NCBI RefSeq assembly: GCF_963169125.1
Contig: NC_084801.1
Coordinates: forward strand, 73,535,696 to 73,599,695
Reading direction: 5' to 3'
Origin: Humulus lupulus
Taxonomy: Eukaryota > Streptophyta > Magnoliopsida > Rosales > Cannabaceae
Length of the DNA stretch: 64,000 nt
A program made the translations under genes and the position numbers. The notes beneath the pieces were generated by a model, which did not search any database, was not told the DNA's origin, and was given only the letters and a program-made list of their open reading frames with translations. Positions 32,188 through 44,222 of the stretch are shown one piece after another (positions within the stretch are counted from its first letter, which is position 1; each line of letters begins with the position of its first letter).

Positions 32188-35100
32188 GTTCTCGGAGTTG
32201 GACACACAGCATGTCCGATTCCCCAATTCAGATCCTCTAGTCTTGGATGTTCAAATCACCAACATGATGGTGAAACGAGTGTGGGTAGACACATGAAGCT
32301 CAGTAAACATTTTATACAAATCTTCATTGGAAAGAATGAAATTATCAGTGTAAGATTTAGAACCACACAACGAAACCTTCTATGGTTATTTTGGCGAAGG
32401 GCTAGCACCAACAAGGTCGATCAAACTCCCAGTCACATCAGGAGCTGCACCCGTGAATAAGACATTGCTCACTACTTTAATAGTAGTTGATTGTCTGTCC
32501 GCATACAATGTTGTGATCAGACAACCCATACTCGTCGATCTGTGAGTCGTAACATCAGTTTGACATTTAGCAATGAAATTTGCAATTGATGCTGGTATCG
32601 GGTGCGTGTTAAGGAATCAGTGAGAGACCAGAGAGTGCTACAACTCCTTGATCACGAAGGAAAGAAGAGGTGAATCGGGGAGCACAGCGGAGAAAATGTT
32701 GCTGGTTGTAAATGAATCACAGGCCCAATCAGATAGGGACTTAGATCCTCAATTTGGGGATTAGGAAGAGAACATTGGGCCTGTGGATGACCTCAAGGAG
32801 GTCTAACTAGAAGAAAAAGATCAAACGAGAGTTTTGAAAGTCGGTAAAACCTTAGAGACAACGATAAAGAAAGAGCTGGTGGAGTTCTTGAGGAGGCACC
32901 AGGAAGTCTTTGCCTAGTCGCATAAAGACATGGTTGGGGTAGACCCAGTAGTGATTAGCCATGTCTTGAATATAGACTAAAATTGACCACTAGTGCAAAC
33001 AAAAAAAAAGGTTGCTTGACAAAGACATATCTAAAGCCTTAAAGGAAGAAGTCAAGAAGGTGAAGGAAAATGGATTCATCAGGGTAGCATTTTATCCATC
33101 TTGGGTCTCTAATCCCGTACTAGTTCCCAAAATAAATGGTAAGTGGAGGATGTGCGTGGATTTCACAGATCTTAATAAAGCCTGCCGAAGGATTGTTTCC
33201 CACTTCCAAGAATAGACCAGCTAGTCGATGCTACATCAGGACATGAATTTTTGTCATTCATGGATGCGTACTCTGGCTATAATAAAATTAGTACGCATCC
33301 AACTAATGAAGAACACACTAGCTTTCAAACAGATACGAGACTTTACTGCTACAAAGTAATGCCATTCTGTTTGAAAAATGCTAGTGCGATTTACTAGCGT
33401 CTAGTCAACCACATGTTCAAAGAATTGTTCGGCAATAACATAGATTTTTACATCGATGATATGTTGGTCAAGTCGAGAAAGGCCAATGAACACATCAAGG
33501 AGCTACAGGAATTCCTCAACATCTGGAAAAAATATTAGATGATGCTTAATCCTCTAAAGTGTTCCATTAGTGTTAAGTTAGGAAATATTTTTAGATTCAT
33601 AGTAAACTCGTGAGGAATCAAAGCCAATCCCGAAAAGATTCGAGCACTGATCGAGATGCAGTCACTAGAAAAAGTCAAAGATTTGCAAAGCATAACAGGA
33701 AGAATTGCGGCTCTAAGCAGATTCATATCAAAGTCTACAGACAAGTTTGTCCATTTTTTTAATCTACTAAGAGGAAACAAAAAGTATGAATGGACAGAAA
33801 AATGTGAACAGGATTTTTAGGCGGTCAAAACCCATATGTCGCAACTGCCCATTTTATCCAAGTCGGTCGAAGGAAAGACTTTGTACATATACTTAGCCAT
33901 AACAGAGTATGCTGTGAATGCTATTTTGATCAGGGAGGACAACAATATTCAAAAGGCAGTATATTACATAAGTAAAAGGCTTGTGGGAGCCGAATTACAA
34001 TATCCAACCATAGAGAAATTGGCTTACTGCTTTATATTGGCATCTAAAAAACTACGACCCTACTTTCAAGCTCACTCTAAAGTAGTTTTTACTAACCAGC
34101 AATAACGACAAGTCCTGCAGAAACTAGAAGCTGCTAGTCGATTACTAAAATGGGTAGTAGAGCTAGGGAAATTTAAAATTTCCTATGCGCCTCGAGCAGC
34201 CATAAAGTGACAAACCTTGGTGGATTTCATGGCTGAATTCACCGGACTCCCTGCCAACGACTTGATTATAGAGACAAATGATCAAGACCAAACACCCGCC
34301 TAGAGTCTATTTGTAGATGGGTCATCTAATGAGCACCACTTGGGGGCAGGGTTGATTTTAATTACCGCCAAGGTACATCGGTTTCACTGTGCGATCAGAT
34401 TCAACTTTACAGCCTCCTACAATGAAGCTAAGTACGAGGCCCTGCTCGCATGTTTTAGATTAGCCCGGGATATGAACATCAAGTCACTAGAAATATATAG
34501 TGACTCCCATCTAGTTGTTAATCAGATTATTGGAGAATATCAGGCTAGGGGTCATAAGATTGTTGCATATCTAAATAAAGAGAAGGACTTATTAGCACAC
34601 TTCGAGAAGTATACCATTCAACAAGTACCTCACGACAAGAATTGAAATGTCGATGCCTTAGCCAAATTAGCTAGCACCAAAGATTCCAACACTTTAAGCA
34701 TAGTACCGGTTGAACGTTTATTAGCACACAACATTCAAGCAGAAGGGTCCTCCCTAGTAATACAAGTGTCCGACACATGGATGACTCCCATCATACAATA
34801 TCTCGAACAAGGATTGTTACCTGCAGATAGGAATAAGGCAAGGACACTTCAAAGACAATCAGCTCTATTTATCCTGCTCGATGGAATCTTATATAGACGA
34901 GGATATTCTATGCCTTTATTAAGATGGATCTCCAAGGAAAATGCTAAGGAATTGATTCAAGAAGTACATGAAGGATTCTGTGGTGATCTTACTGGGGGAA
35001 CAGTTGTCAAAGAAGATTCTCCAACAAGGGTATTTCTAGCATACGATGATCGAGGATTCCACGGAATTCATTAAGAAATGAGATAAGTGCCAATGATTCT

Positions 35101-36008
35101 CCAAGATACCCCAAACAACCCTAAATGAGCTTAAACAGATGCAAAGCCCATGGCCATTCCCAGTTTGGGGAATTGACCTAATCGTATCTTTACCTACGGG
35201 AAAAGGGAATTTCAAGAATGCAGTAGTTGTTGTCAACTACCTTACTAAGTGGGCTGAAGCTGAACTACTCACAACAAAAATGACCAGGATAGTACTAGAA
35301 TTCGTGGTCAAAAATATTGTATGCCAATATAGTTTGCAAAAAAATATTGTATCATATAATTGCACACAATTTGCAGTGACCAATTCACTGATTTCTACGA
35401 GCGGCATGGTATCACGAAGAGCTTTTCGTCAGTCACCCATCCAGAAGCTAACGGAATGGTCGAAGCTGTGAACAAAACTCTGAACAACACATTGATGAAA
35501 AGACTCGAAGAAGCAAAGGGAGTATGGCAAGAAAAATTTATAAAAGTGCTTTGGTTATAGAACATCTCACCGAATAGCAACAGGCCATACGCCATTTTCC
35601 TTGGCCTGTGGGTATGAAGCCATGTTACCTGTTGAATTAGATCGACCCTCTCATAGAAGGATAACCTACAACCAATATGCAAATAACCGATTATTAATGG
35701 AGTCTTTGGACTTGATTGGTGAAAGGTGTGAGAAAGCTCGATTACGAGTTGCAACTTACCAGCAAAAGGTCGCTCGATATTTTACTTCTAATGTACAGGA
35801 AAAAAAGTTTGATGTGGGAGATTTGGTACTTAGAAGAGTTTTTCTCAACACTCTCGATCAAGCTGTTGGAGTACTTGGACCAAACTCAAAATGTCCGTAT
35901 CAGATCAAATAAATTCTTCAACCAGGCACATAAAAACTTGCTCGCTTAAATGGAGATATCGTTCCTCACTATTGGAATGTAGAATAGCTGCGAAAGTACT
36001 GCAATTGA
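32188..36008 (+). pseudogene. Tat-4 pol: protease, RT, RNases H, integrase (degenerate)
   Basis: Protease at 32188-32650: the D-T-G-S-S motif reads D-T-stop-S-S near 32287-32303. RT at about 33000-33560 keeps the catalytic Y-I-D-D (FYIDDML). RNase H at 33840-34230 and the second RNase H at 34310-34640 are recognisable (FVDGSSN, NEAKYEAL). Integrase at 34760-36008 has Leu at the second zinc-finger His position (34988-34990). The second catalytic Asp is Tyr (VSYNCTQF, 35355-35357). More than a dozen stops and several frameshifts make it the most decayed Tat pol here. Confidence 0.87.
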
Positions 36009-36692
36009 ACATTTCTTTTTAAAGGTTTGTCTTGTATTAATTTTACTTTTTAAAGTTTTTTAACCAGGGCTAGTCAATTAGATGGCTAGTCTCTTATAAG
36101 TGTAAAATCAATTTTTGATCACTCGTACAAACACAAATTTTGTCCATTTTTACGAGAAATAAAAGGAGCTGTGCGCAGGCAGTTATTCTTGCCAATTATC
36201 GTATTTATTACAAGTATTTTCTCATTGCGTGTGTTGTTTTGCTATATTATCATTGATTATTTATTAGTACGCTAGCAGTAATATTTGAACAGGTATTGGT
36301 CATGGCAAGTGAACGAGAACCTTAAACTCCTCGATCAATTGGGCGGCATATAAAATACTAAGCGAGCAAAGCATATGTATATCATAAACATATGTAAACA
36401 CAGAAGCAAAATAAGGGAAAGCACACTTAGAATATTTTTCAGAATTTTTAGTTAATTTTGAGAAATAATAGAAAAGTGTTATGCTAAGTTCGGCCATATA
36501 AGCGAATGTTATAATAGCAATAGTAATGTGCAACTTTTATAATGTGAAAATGAAATGTTTTTACACCACGAGTAATTGCTGCATGAATGTAATAAAAAAT
36601 ATTAAAAGGTAAATAAATCTGCCTTAAGCAGAAAATTGTCTCAACACCACGAACTATCTGTTCAGGTGTTTTCATTACATAAATATAAATAT
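36009..36692 (+). other. Tat-4 non-coding region between pol and the antisense gene
   Basis: No reading frame. It shares blocks with Tat-1 2643-3325 (GATCACTCGTACA, GCTGTGCGCAGGCAGTT) and a degenerate PPT-like tract near 36332-36355 (CAATTGGGCGGCATATAA). Confidence 0.68.
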
Positions 36693-39145
36693 TTATTGTG
36701 CAGCTGAAGGGGGGTCGTGTTGAGGTTGTTGATTGACTGAAGACTGAATTTTTCCTTAGCACCATCGATACCCATCGCCAAGGAGATTTTAGGAGACTCT
36801 GGGGCATCTTTTTCCTCCTCTAAGCGAGCAATGCACTTGGAAAGTTCGGCCTGTTTTACCTTCTCAGGAAGATAGTGAAAGTTTGCCTCTGGGTTGTGTT
36901 TTTAGAACATATAAAAGAAGGTGAAGGAAGCTCCTCAGAACTTCTCCATGTTTTAGGCATTTTACACTTTGAGCACCTTCACTCGCCCTTCTAGGCTATT
37001 CTCCTCCTTAATGCTTACCTCCAAGTCCTCTTGAAGCATGGGTGCTTCCTTGTAGTTGGTTTCAGAGGCTTCCTGAAACTTCTCCTTGGTAGCAACAACC
37101 TTAGCCAAATCTTCCTGGCCCTTCTTCAGCTCCTGGGTCAAATTGGCAGCTTTATCTTCAGCCACCTTGACTTTAGCCTCCCATGCTTTGATCTCCTCAG
37201 CATGTTTGGCGTTAATTTCCTCGTCATGGCACCACCCATATTTTACGGTAAGAATACCCTACGAACAGAAGACAAATAAAGTCGTCAGAAATTATAAAAA
37301 GAAAGTGTGTTCGAATACAACTAAACACTAAGAGCTTACGGTGAGGATTTTTTTTAACCCCTGACCAAGGATCTGGTTATGTTGTAGGGACGAGAAAGAT
37401 TCAAAAGCTTCTTGGCTATGATCGTGTTTGGCTAGCTTTTGAATTCTATCGTTGGCTAAGCGAAAGGCATTTTTCAATGACTCTCCTGCTAGAGCCACCT
37501 GGTCATTAGAGGGTATGGCACGAGAAGGTGGAGGACATGTAGTAGTTCTAGAAGGAGTAGGTGCTGGAGGATCCCTTGATTGCATCGTTTTCCGCGAAGG
37601 TTCACCACTGACATCTCCAGTGTTTTTTCTGCTCGATTTCTTTGAGCTGGCTGGTTTGCCTTCAGAGGTATAGATGTCGAAGGCATCATCACTCTGCATG
37701 ACTACAAGAAAAACAAATGAGCAGATATATCAAGAAAGAGCATTGCATGATAATAAGGAAAACTAAGAGGAATTCTAAGTAATATCCCCAAACTACAATT
37801 ACTAGTCGCGAAGAAGTCCAAACTAAAACTACTAGTCATAAATTTAAAGTTGCCATCACTATCAAAGAGATGATAACGGATGGGCATTTTATCTAAGAGT
37901 TAAAGAGCTATATTGTTCTCATCAGAGGATTCAAGTATAGGACCCGTATATTTAGGTAATTTTTGTTTTCCCTTCCCATGTTTGGGAGGGGTACTGGCTG
38001 GACGAGTGTTAGGACTTGGTTTCTAAATGGTCACTCCCGTTGGTCGACATGTTTGGGGCTGTGACACATCTTGTTGCTACTTAGGGTTTTATTATTCTTT
38101 AGTGCTGTCTCCAGTGGCACTCCCCGCAGTAGGCTCCCTCACTTCCTTGTGAGGATCTAAAAGGCTGACCAGCCTCAAATTGTTCTCTGTCACCAGCTTT
38201 TTGATGATTTTTTCTATATTCGTCATGCTGGCTAGGGTTGCGGCTCTTATCTCCATTTCTGGAGTGGGGTCCAGTCGGTACCATGGACCTAGGTACAACG
38301 CAAGCCAAATAAGAACAAGGGAACAATGCAAAGCGATTAGATAAATGTCGAACAGAGATTAAAGGTTTTCCTCCTCGCGTAAAGGCCATGTTGTCGGCGA
38401 CGAAGTAGGTCATGAGGAAGTACTCCTGGAAATACTTTCCCACGTTGGACTTATAAGTTATCTCACTTAGGAATGTGTGAGCATATTCATGGTGATAGAA
38501 ATGGAAATACCCTCTGTTGTTTTGATTGGGGTTGGATTTAAGATCAAATAGATAGTTGCTCTCATGAGGAGTAGGCACAAGCCATTTTTAGTGGTTCTAT
38601 AGGGTATAGATTGTTGAAAGTGCTCTATATCCATTAGGAGTTATTTGGAAAGAGGCGACTTCAATGTAATTGGCCACCTCATGGAAAAATTCATGTAAGG
38701 GTACATCGATACGGTACCTCGACCAGGTGTTGTAGGCGCCTCCGGGCAACTTTGCCCTCTTGTTGGGTGTTGGTTTGTATAAAATTATCCTAGGAAGCCC
38801 ATAATTCTTGGAATATTTAACCACCATTCTGATCGATATGACGCATGGAGGGGCGATGAACCAGGCTACCTCCATTCGAGGGCCATCGAGTGGACGAGCC
38901 TTGGGCTGGATGTCTGGTGGTACAAAATTTAAGGGTTGTGGGTCGTTTGAGGAACCCTCAGTATTGGACGCAGGTAGGCTGGTAGGTGAGTTTGTGGGTT
39001 TCCTTTTTCTGTGAGTGATGTGTTTAACATGACCCATATTCAGTTTGTTCTGTGAAGGATTGTGAGAAGGATTGGTCATAGGGTTTAGGTGTAAGGCTGG
39101 AGGTTTATAAAAAGGTAGAGAAGGTTGTTCTTGATCCTCAATCAT
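36693..39145 (-). pseudogene. Tat-4 antisense gene
   Basis: Reads opposite to pol. The N-terminal part matches Tat-1 (EDQEQPSL). Conserved blocks: KLPGGAYNTWSRYRID, SFQITPNGYRAL, TPHESNYLFDLKSNP, TSNVGKYFQEYFLMT-like sequence. C-terminally there is a coiled coil (37165-36960) and KHNPEANFHYLP. Intron C is predicted at 37339-37259 (GTAAGC to TTCGTAG). Exons on both sides are open in the frame that splicing would join, as in Tat-5. An intron B acceptor (TTTTCTTGTAG) ends at 37702 with a damaged donor near 37786. An intron A acceptor ends at 38289 with no GT donor. A few stops and frameshifts remain. Function unknown. Confidence 0.72.
37259..37339 (-). other. Predicted intron C of the Tat-4 antisense gene
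   Basis: 81 bases from GTAAGC to a T-rich tract ending TTCTGTTCGTAG on the minus strand. Splicing joins K-I-L-T to G-I-L-T-V-K and continues into the coiled coil. Tat-5 has an intron at the same position (59478-59373), there joining M-T-L-T to G-A-V-A. Confidence 0.65.
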
Positions 39146-39379
39146 GCATGAATAGTTTAGAAGAGCAAAGGGGAAGTGAGAATCTACGACCAATAGATAT
39201 AAGAAAAACAGTAGCAAGGATAGCGTCGCTCGTGTATAAATGTTAATCTTTTATACAACCAGCAGTATCTTGATAAAAACACCATAAACATACGAGCAGG
39301 TTGGAAAAATAGATCAAAAAGAGAATTTGAAAAGATTTTTTAGAATAACTATTGAACTCCGAAAATAGGCAGGAAAAAC
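39146..39379. other. Tat-4 sequence upstream of the antisense gene
   Basis: Contains a hairpin near 39235-39260 (GTATAAA and TTTTATAC arms) like the one in Tat-1 at 6065-6087. The Tek-I insertion cuts it at 39380, so donor site, PPT and LTR are absent. Confidence 0.5.
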
Positions 39380-41189
39380 TGTAACGCCCTACTGCCTTAG
39401 AGCCATTACCAGGTGAGTTTAAAATGTACAGTTAGCTCGCTGATTGAGGTTTTAGGTCAAAAGTGTAATAAAACCATAATCAGAGTCATAAACTTGAGAA
39501 TAAACCTTTCATTGAAAATTATAAAGCGTTTAACATTTGGGATCCCAAAAAAAAACATTGTTTAGAAATATTCACAACTCAAAATATAAACAAAGTCATC
39601 TAAACGAAAAAATAAAGTTTGGTACAATCATTTCCCAAAAACACCCCTGGATGAGGCAGCCAAGCAGACCAAACATGTATGCGTTGCTCGTCACGCTCAC
39701 CATACTCGAGGTTGATCGACTTTCCCCTTGCCTTTACCTGCACAATAGCGCACCTGTGAGCCAAAGCCCAGCGAGAAAACCCTCACAAGCAAATAATATA
39801 TTCATATCAAACACTTAACATAGAATCAAGCCATCATCAGGTTATACACGCACGACCATGCCATGCCAGGCGCTTTACCAGGCCCTCGGTTCGTGGTCTA
39901 TATCATAAGGATATCCCAGGTATCCCTTGGGGTCTTGCCTTGGCAACTCGCACTCCACGTGCTAAATGCTACTCCCGGCCCCTTGTCATTCTCGGCCTTT
40001 GCCGTTCCCGACCTTCGCTATTCCCTAGTCCGAGCCTCGCCGAAACCCTAGTCACAACACGTTAACAATTTCCACCGATCAAGTTCTAATCCATTAAATA
40101 GCTTTGGGTCATAATTCTAATCTTTGGAACCTTGAAGTCTATCAATTTGGGTAATAAAATCCATCCCGAGTCTTAACAATTAAGTTCCCAAGTCAAAACC
40201 CATAAGACACCCTGCATTTTAAACTAGGGACGTGGCCCAACCCCTTAAGGGTTGCGGCTTGCCTCAAAATAGAGGCTAAACGCCTCCCTGGAAACATACA
40301 CGGACTGCGGCATGCTTGGCCAAGCACCTCTTGCACCTAGGGCATTTAGGACGAGTCTTCTAGGCCTCACTACCACCCTTACGAGCCATTTAAATACAAC
40401 AGGGTTGCCTATCAAGGACCTTCCTCTTTTGATCATTGGGGCCTCCACCCCTACTTGAACCCACAAATGGAGAACATGTTCTCGTAAACTCTTTTCTAGA
40501 TGCATTATCTCGCCAGATCTTGTTGTCTGCGCTCTCGGCTGTGAGCGCCTTCTCAACCACCTGTGCATAGGTAGTAACCCCAACCATAGTGGTAACGTGA
40601 ACATCTCGAGCTAATCTAGGACGTAGCCCCTAGAGAAACCTCTCCCTTCTGGTCCCATCAGTAGGCACCAACTCCATGGAAAACTATGCCAATTGATCAA
40701 ACTTCAGGGCATACTCAGTTTCTGATAACCTTCCCTAAAGTAATCTGATAAACTCTTCAGCTTTTGCAGCCCTGATGGCATCATAGTAGTATTTCTCATT
40801 GAATAGAGTCTGAAACTCTTCCCAACTCAGGGCATTGATGTTTCTGGTCTGGGATATAACATCCCACCAAATTCGGGCATCCTCATCAAACATATACGTG
40901 GCACATGCCACCCTCTCGTTACCAGTCACCCTCATAAAGTCAAGGATTGTGGTAATCATGCTCATCCACCGCTCAGCTTTAGTAGGATCTGCACTGCCTT
41001 CAAACATTGGAGGCTCCTGCTTCCTGAACCTTTCATAGAGAGGCTCCCATTTGTTTCCAACCTCTGGCAGCTGCTCAACTGCTGGCACCGATACAGGGGG
41101 TGCCTCAAGTACATTGGCTACTGTAGGAACTTCCTGTTGTCTCAGAAGGCGGAGTTCTTCTTCCTGCCTCAATATTGTTGCCTGCAGAT
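39380..41189 (-). mobile_element. Tek-I: second gag-only Tekay deletion derivative
   Basis: Subfamily I LTR start (TGTAACGCCCTACTGCC, 39380 to about 40318) runs directly into the Cys-rich end of gag. All of pol and the remaining LTR are gone. LTR E cuts gag at 41189/41190. The layout parallels Tek-H, but the breakpoints differ. Confidence 0.78.
40319..41189 (-). pseudogene. Tek-I gag fragment
   Basis: Chromoviral gag core: YERFRKQEPPMFEG, TYMFDEDARIWWD, FNEKYYYDAIRAAKAEEFI, then [27 protein letters not shown] and a Cys-rich end (RPKCPRCKRC). Interrupted by stops near 40735 and 40620. The N-terminus is lost at the LTR E insertion and the zinc knuckle at the left breakpoint. It differs in wording from Tek-H and Tek-A gag, so it comes from another Tekay subfamily. 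Confidence 0.82.
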
Positions 41190-41921
41190 TGTAATGACCC
41201 AAATTTGCTAATAGGGCTTAGGGCCTTGATTAGCGTGCCTGGATGGCAATAAATGATTTAATATGTTAATATGTGAATTTATCTGAATACGTGTTAGAGA
41301 TGCATGTATAGTTGAATTAAATATGCATGTGGCCCCCGGTTGGATATTAGGGGTATATCTGTGATTTTAGCCCGTGGAGGGTATAAATGGGATAAATATG
41401 ATATGTATGTGATATATCTGTGTAGCACGATCCGAGACAGTTCTAGGGAGCAGTTAGCCGGAAAGTCACAACGGGGTTGAGAATCAGGCTCAAGGCGAGT
41501 CGAGGGGTATTTTGGGGTATTAGATGTGTTATGGGGTTATTGGGTTATGGAAATAAATATTCGGAGATATATTTGAGGTTAGAATTTCTACGAGGGAATA
41601 TTGGGGAAATTTACCATTTTGCCCTCGGGGACGTTTCCGGTACCCTGAGCCTTGAGGTAACCCTATAGACTTAAGTTGAATAAAACAAAACTTAGAATTG
41701 TTTAGAACACTCAGAAACCGACCCTTATTTCCCTCATCACTTGGTTTTCTTTTCCCTTCATCTTTGTCTAAGGCTTAGCAAGAGAAAACTTGGTGAAGCT
41801 AATTGAGGCTAAGGATTTCAGCTGGGTTTTAGGGGAGCTTGTAGCTTGGAATCTAGAAGATTGGCTCAGAAGTATAATCTGGCAAAGGTAAGTTCATAAT
41901 ATGTTGAATTGTGTCAATTTA
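41190..41921 (+). repeat. LTR E: 5' part of a subfamily I Tekay LTR
   Basis: Start TGTAATGACCCAAATTTGC in plus orientation, inserted in the Tek-I gag (CAGAT precedes it). After 732 bases the Tek-A LTR interrupts it. The rest of this LTR is not found on the far side of Tek-A, where a deletion junction lies at 50271. Confidence 0.8.
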
Positions 41922-44186
41922 TGTAACGCCCTGGATAGCCAAAACCGCTACACTATGTACTTATAAAGGTGCAAGACTTGTAAATCAAGTCATTAATTTC
42001 AAAACGTGTCACTAATCATGTATGATCTAGGGTTAAAAAGAATTTTGGTCTCAAAAGTTTCATTTCAATTAAATAAGTAGTTATATACATGGGATCCAAA
42101 AAGAAACAGAGTTAAAAAGTTGGATTACAGACTTCCAAAATAATTCAAACATCTGTTAGCCATACTAAGGCAAAATGTACAATTTCTTCGTCTCGCATCC
42201 ATGCCTAATCCTCAACCATGGCGGCTGAGCAACCGGCCATGTACATTCCGCTCGCAGAGCTCTCCAATCAAGGCTAATCAACCTGCCCTTGCCTTTACCT
42301 GCACCACGTAGCACCCGTGTGCCAAGGCCTAGCAAGAAAACATGTGCAACACAAACAACAATAACAGATAACAAACTCACTAAGCATGAACTCTCATTAT
42401 ATAATCCACATTAATCACTCAACATATATTAAGAATCATGGATACAATCAAACACGTATAACATTCATATCACATAATAATCAGGGCTGACAACTTAGGC
42501 CGCACCCTCTGTTTATCCCATTGACTCTGACTCGCTTAAACCGAGCTTAGTGCATATTAAGCTGTCCTTGGCTACCAGTGGCCAAGCCGCCCCTGTGCAC
42601 TAGTGTAACCTTTGGCACCCTTAGGCCGTTGGTTCACTAATTAGCTTGCATGGCATAATACCATCTATTCAAGCATACACAATAGGGAACCCTTATTCCC
42701 ATCCCATATATTGAACCCGGTGCAGTTTTCTTACCTTTAATCTTTGCGGTTACTGATTATGAGCAACACTCCTCAAGCATGATCCATTCCTGAGCCTTAG
42801 CTTATATCGACTAGCCATAACCAAGGTAAAGTATACCATCAAAAAACTTAAATGAGCTTCTAGACAAATTTTTAATCTCCGGAACAATGCATTTCACCAA
42901 TCATGGTAAAAGATTCAATCCCGAGCACCCTAGGTTAAATTCCCAAGCCTAGAATCTCAAAATCCCTTAAGGGCTGCGGCATTAGCCATCCATGCCACGG
43001 CATGGCCCCAATCAGAGACCACCCAATTCCCAAAATCAGGTAAGGTCCGCGGCCCTACTTGGACCATGCCGCAGCTCGCCCTCCTTCCTCAGCATCCATC
43101 AGCTTCGAAGGGCCGCGACTCACCAAGAACTATGCCGCGGCCCGACCCCTTCAAACCTAGAAAAACCACCATTTTTAACTCCCAAACCTCATGAAAACTC
43201 ACTCAAAATCACCCCAAATCCACAACTCAATTATCCAAAAACTTCCCACAAGATTCCAACAACACAACCCAGCTGAATCCTAGGCTAGAAACCCATAGAA
43301 AACCCATTTCAATTACTGACAATTTATAACCCAAGAACTCAAAACCCAGCCATGCCAAACTCAAATTTAAGCCTCTAAATCATGAATTATAACTTACCTC
43401 TTCAGCTGAACTCCTTTTCTAAGCAGAATCCCTGTTAATTCCCAAGTTTTCCAGCTCCAATTCAACCTTAACATCAATATCACAATCATCTCATTACTCA
43501 GTCAAAACTCAAAGTTTCTAACTTCAAAACACAGTTTAATTCTTAACATAGCCTTGATTAAATGTTCCTTGGACAATCCTTGAGTTAAGCCTCTAAATCC
43601 CCACCTAGATTCTCATAAATTCCCAGCTTGATTCACTAAATTTTCAGTGGTTTCCTCCTTGTATTTTTCCTTGAAAGAGAGAGTAGAGAGAAGAGCTGAG
43701 AAAGATAGGTTGGTCTAATATTTGTTCTACTATTCTCCTTAAGTTTCTGTCTATTCTTATCCCATTGAGTCATTCCTAAGCCTCAGGGTACCGAAACGTC
43801 CCCGAGGGCGAAATGGTAAAATTCCCCAATATTGCCACCTAGACTTCCTAACCTCAAATATATCTCCATATATTTATTTTCATAACCCGATACCTGAAAT
43901 ACCCTGGACATATCCAAAGTTAACTGTTCAGCCCCGTTGTGACTTTTCCCCGCTATCTAGCCCTAGAATCGCCTCGAGTCATGCTTTGCAGACCTACCCT
44001 CATAATAATGTGGTTCTCACAATGCCATATATATATATATATCAAATTAATACAAATATAATCGTACAAGCATTCTAATCATTCAATTATGCATTTAGAT
44101 CAATAAATTCACACATAAACCAATTATGCCCTCCCGGCACACTAATCAAGGCCCTTAAGCCATATTAGTGATTTTGGGTCGTCACA
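41922..44186 (-). repeat. Tek-A 3' LTR, Tekay subfamily II (2265 bp)
   Basis: Start TGTAACGCCCTGGATAGCC, end TTGGGTCGTCACA. This is the reference full-length LTR of the subfamily here. It contains the CACCCTCTGTTTATCCCA block (about 42503), three CpG-rich dyads (42970-43150) and an (AT)n run at 44024-44042. Short open frames inside are not genes. Confidence 0.9.
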
Positions 44187-44202
44187 ACTATCCCCTCCTA
44201 CT
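44187..44202 (-). other. Tek-A polypurine tract
   Basis: Minus strand AGTAGGAGGGGATAGT directly before the LTR start TGTGACG. Confidence 0.85.
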
Positions 44203-44222
44203 GAGAATTTCGTCCTCGAAAT

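Larger units (their letters stand above)
32188..39379 (+). mobile_element. Tat-4: Tat-lineage element, 5' and 3' truncated
   Basis: Starts in the pol protease next to LTR G, continues through integrase and a non-coding stretch, and holds the antisense gene. The Tek-I LTR cuts it at 39380 before any PPT or LTR. It is closest to Tat-1 among the copies here: same pol sequence type, same 3' untranslated blocks and the same zinc-finger Leu. Confidence 0.87.

Noticed and set aside
29855..32340. Apparent similarity between the start of the AT-rich segment (29855 on) and sequence after LTR G (32188 on)
   Set aside because: The second region translates cleanly as Tat-4 protease (HVRFPNSDPLVL and the D-T-x-S-S site), while the first does not. 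The match is short and probably chance.
44024..44042. (AT)n run as a regulatory site or origin
   Set aside because: A plain microsatellite inside the Tek-A LTR.
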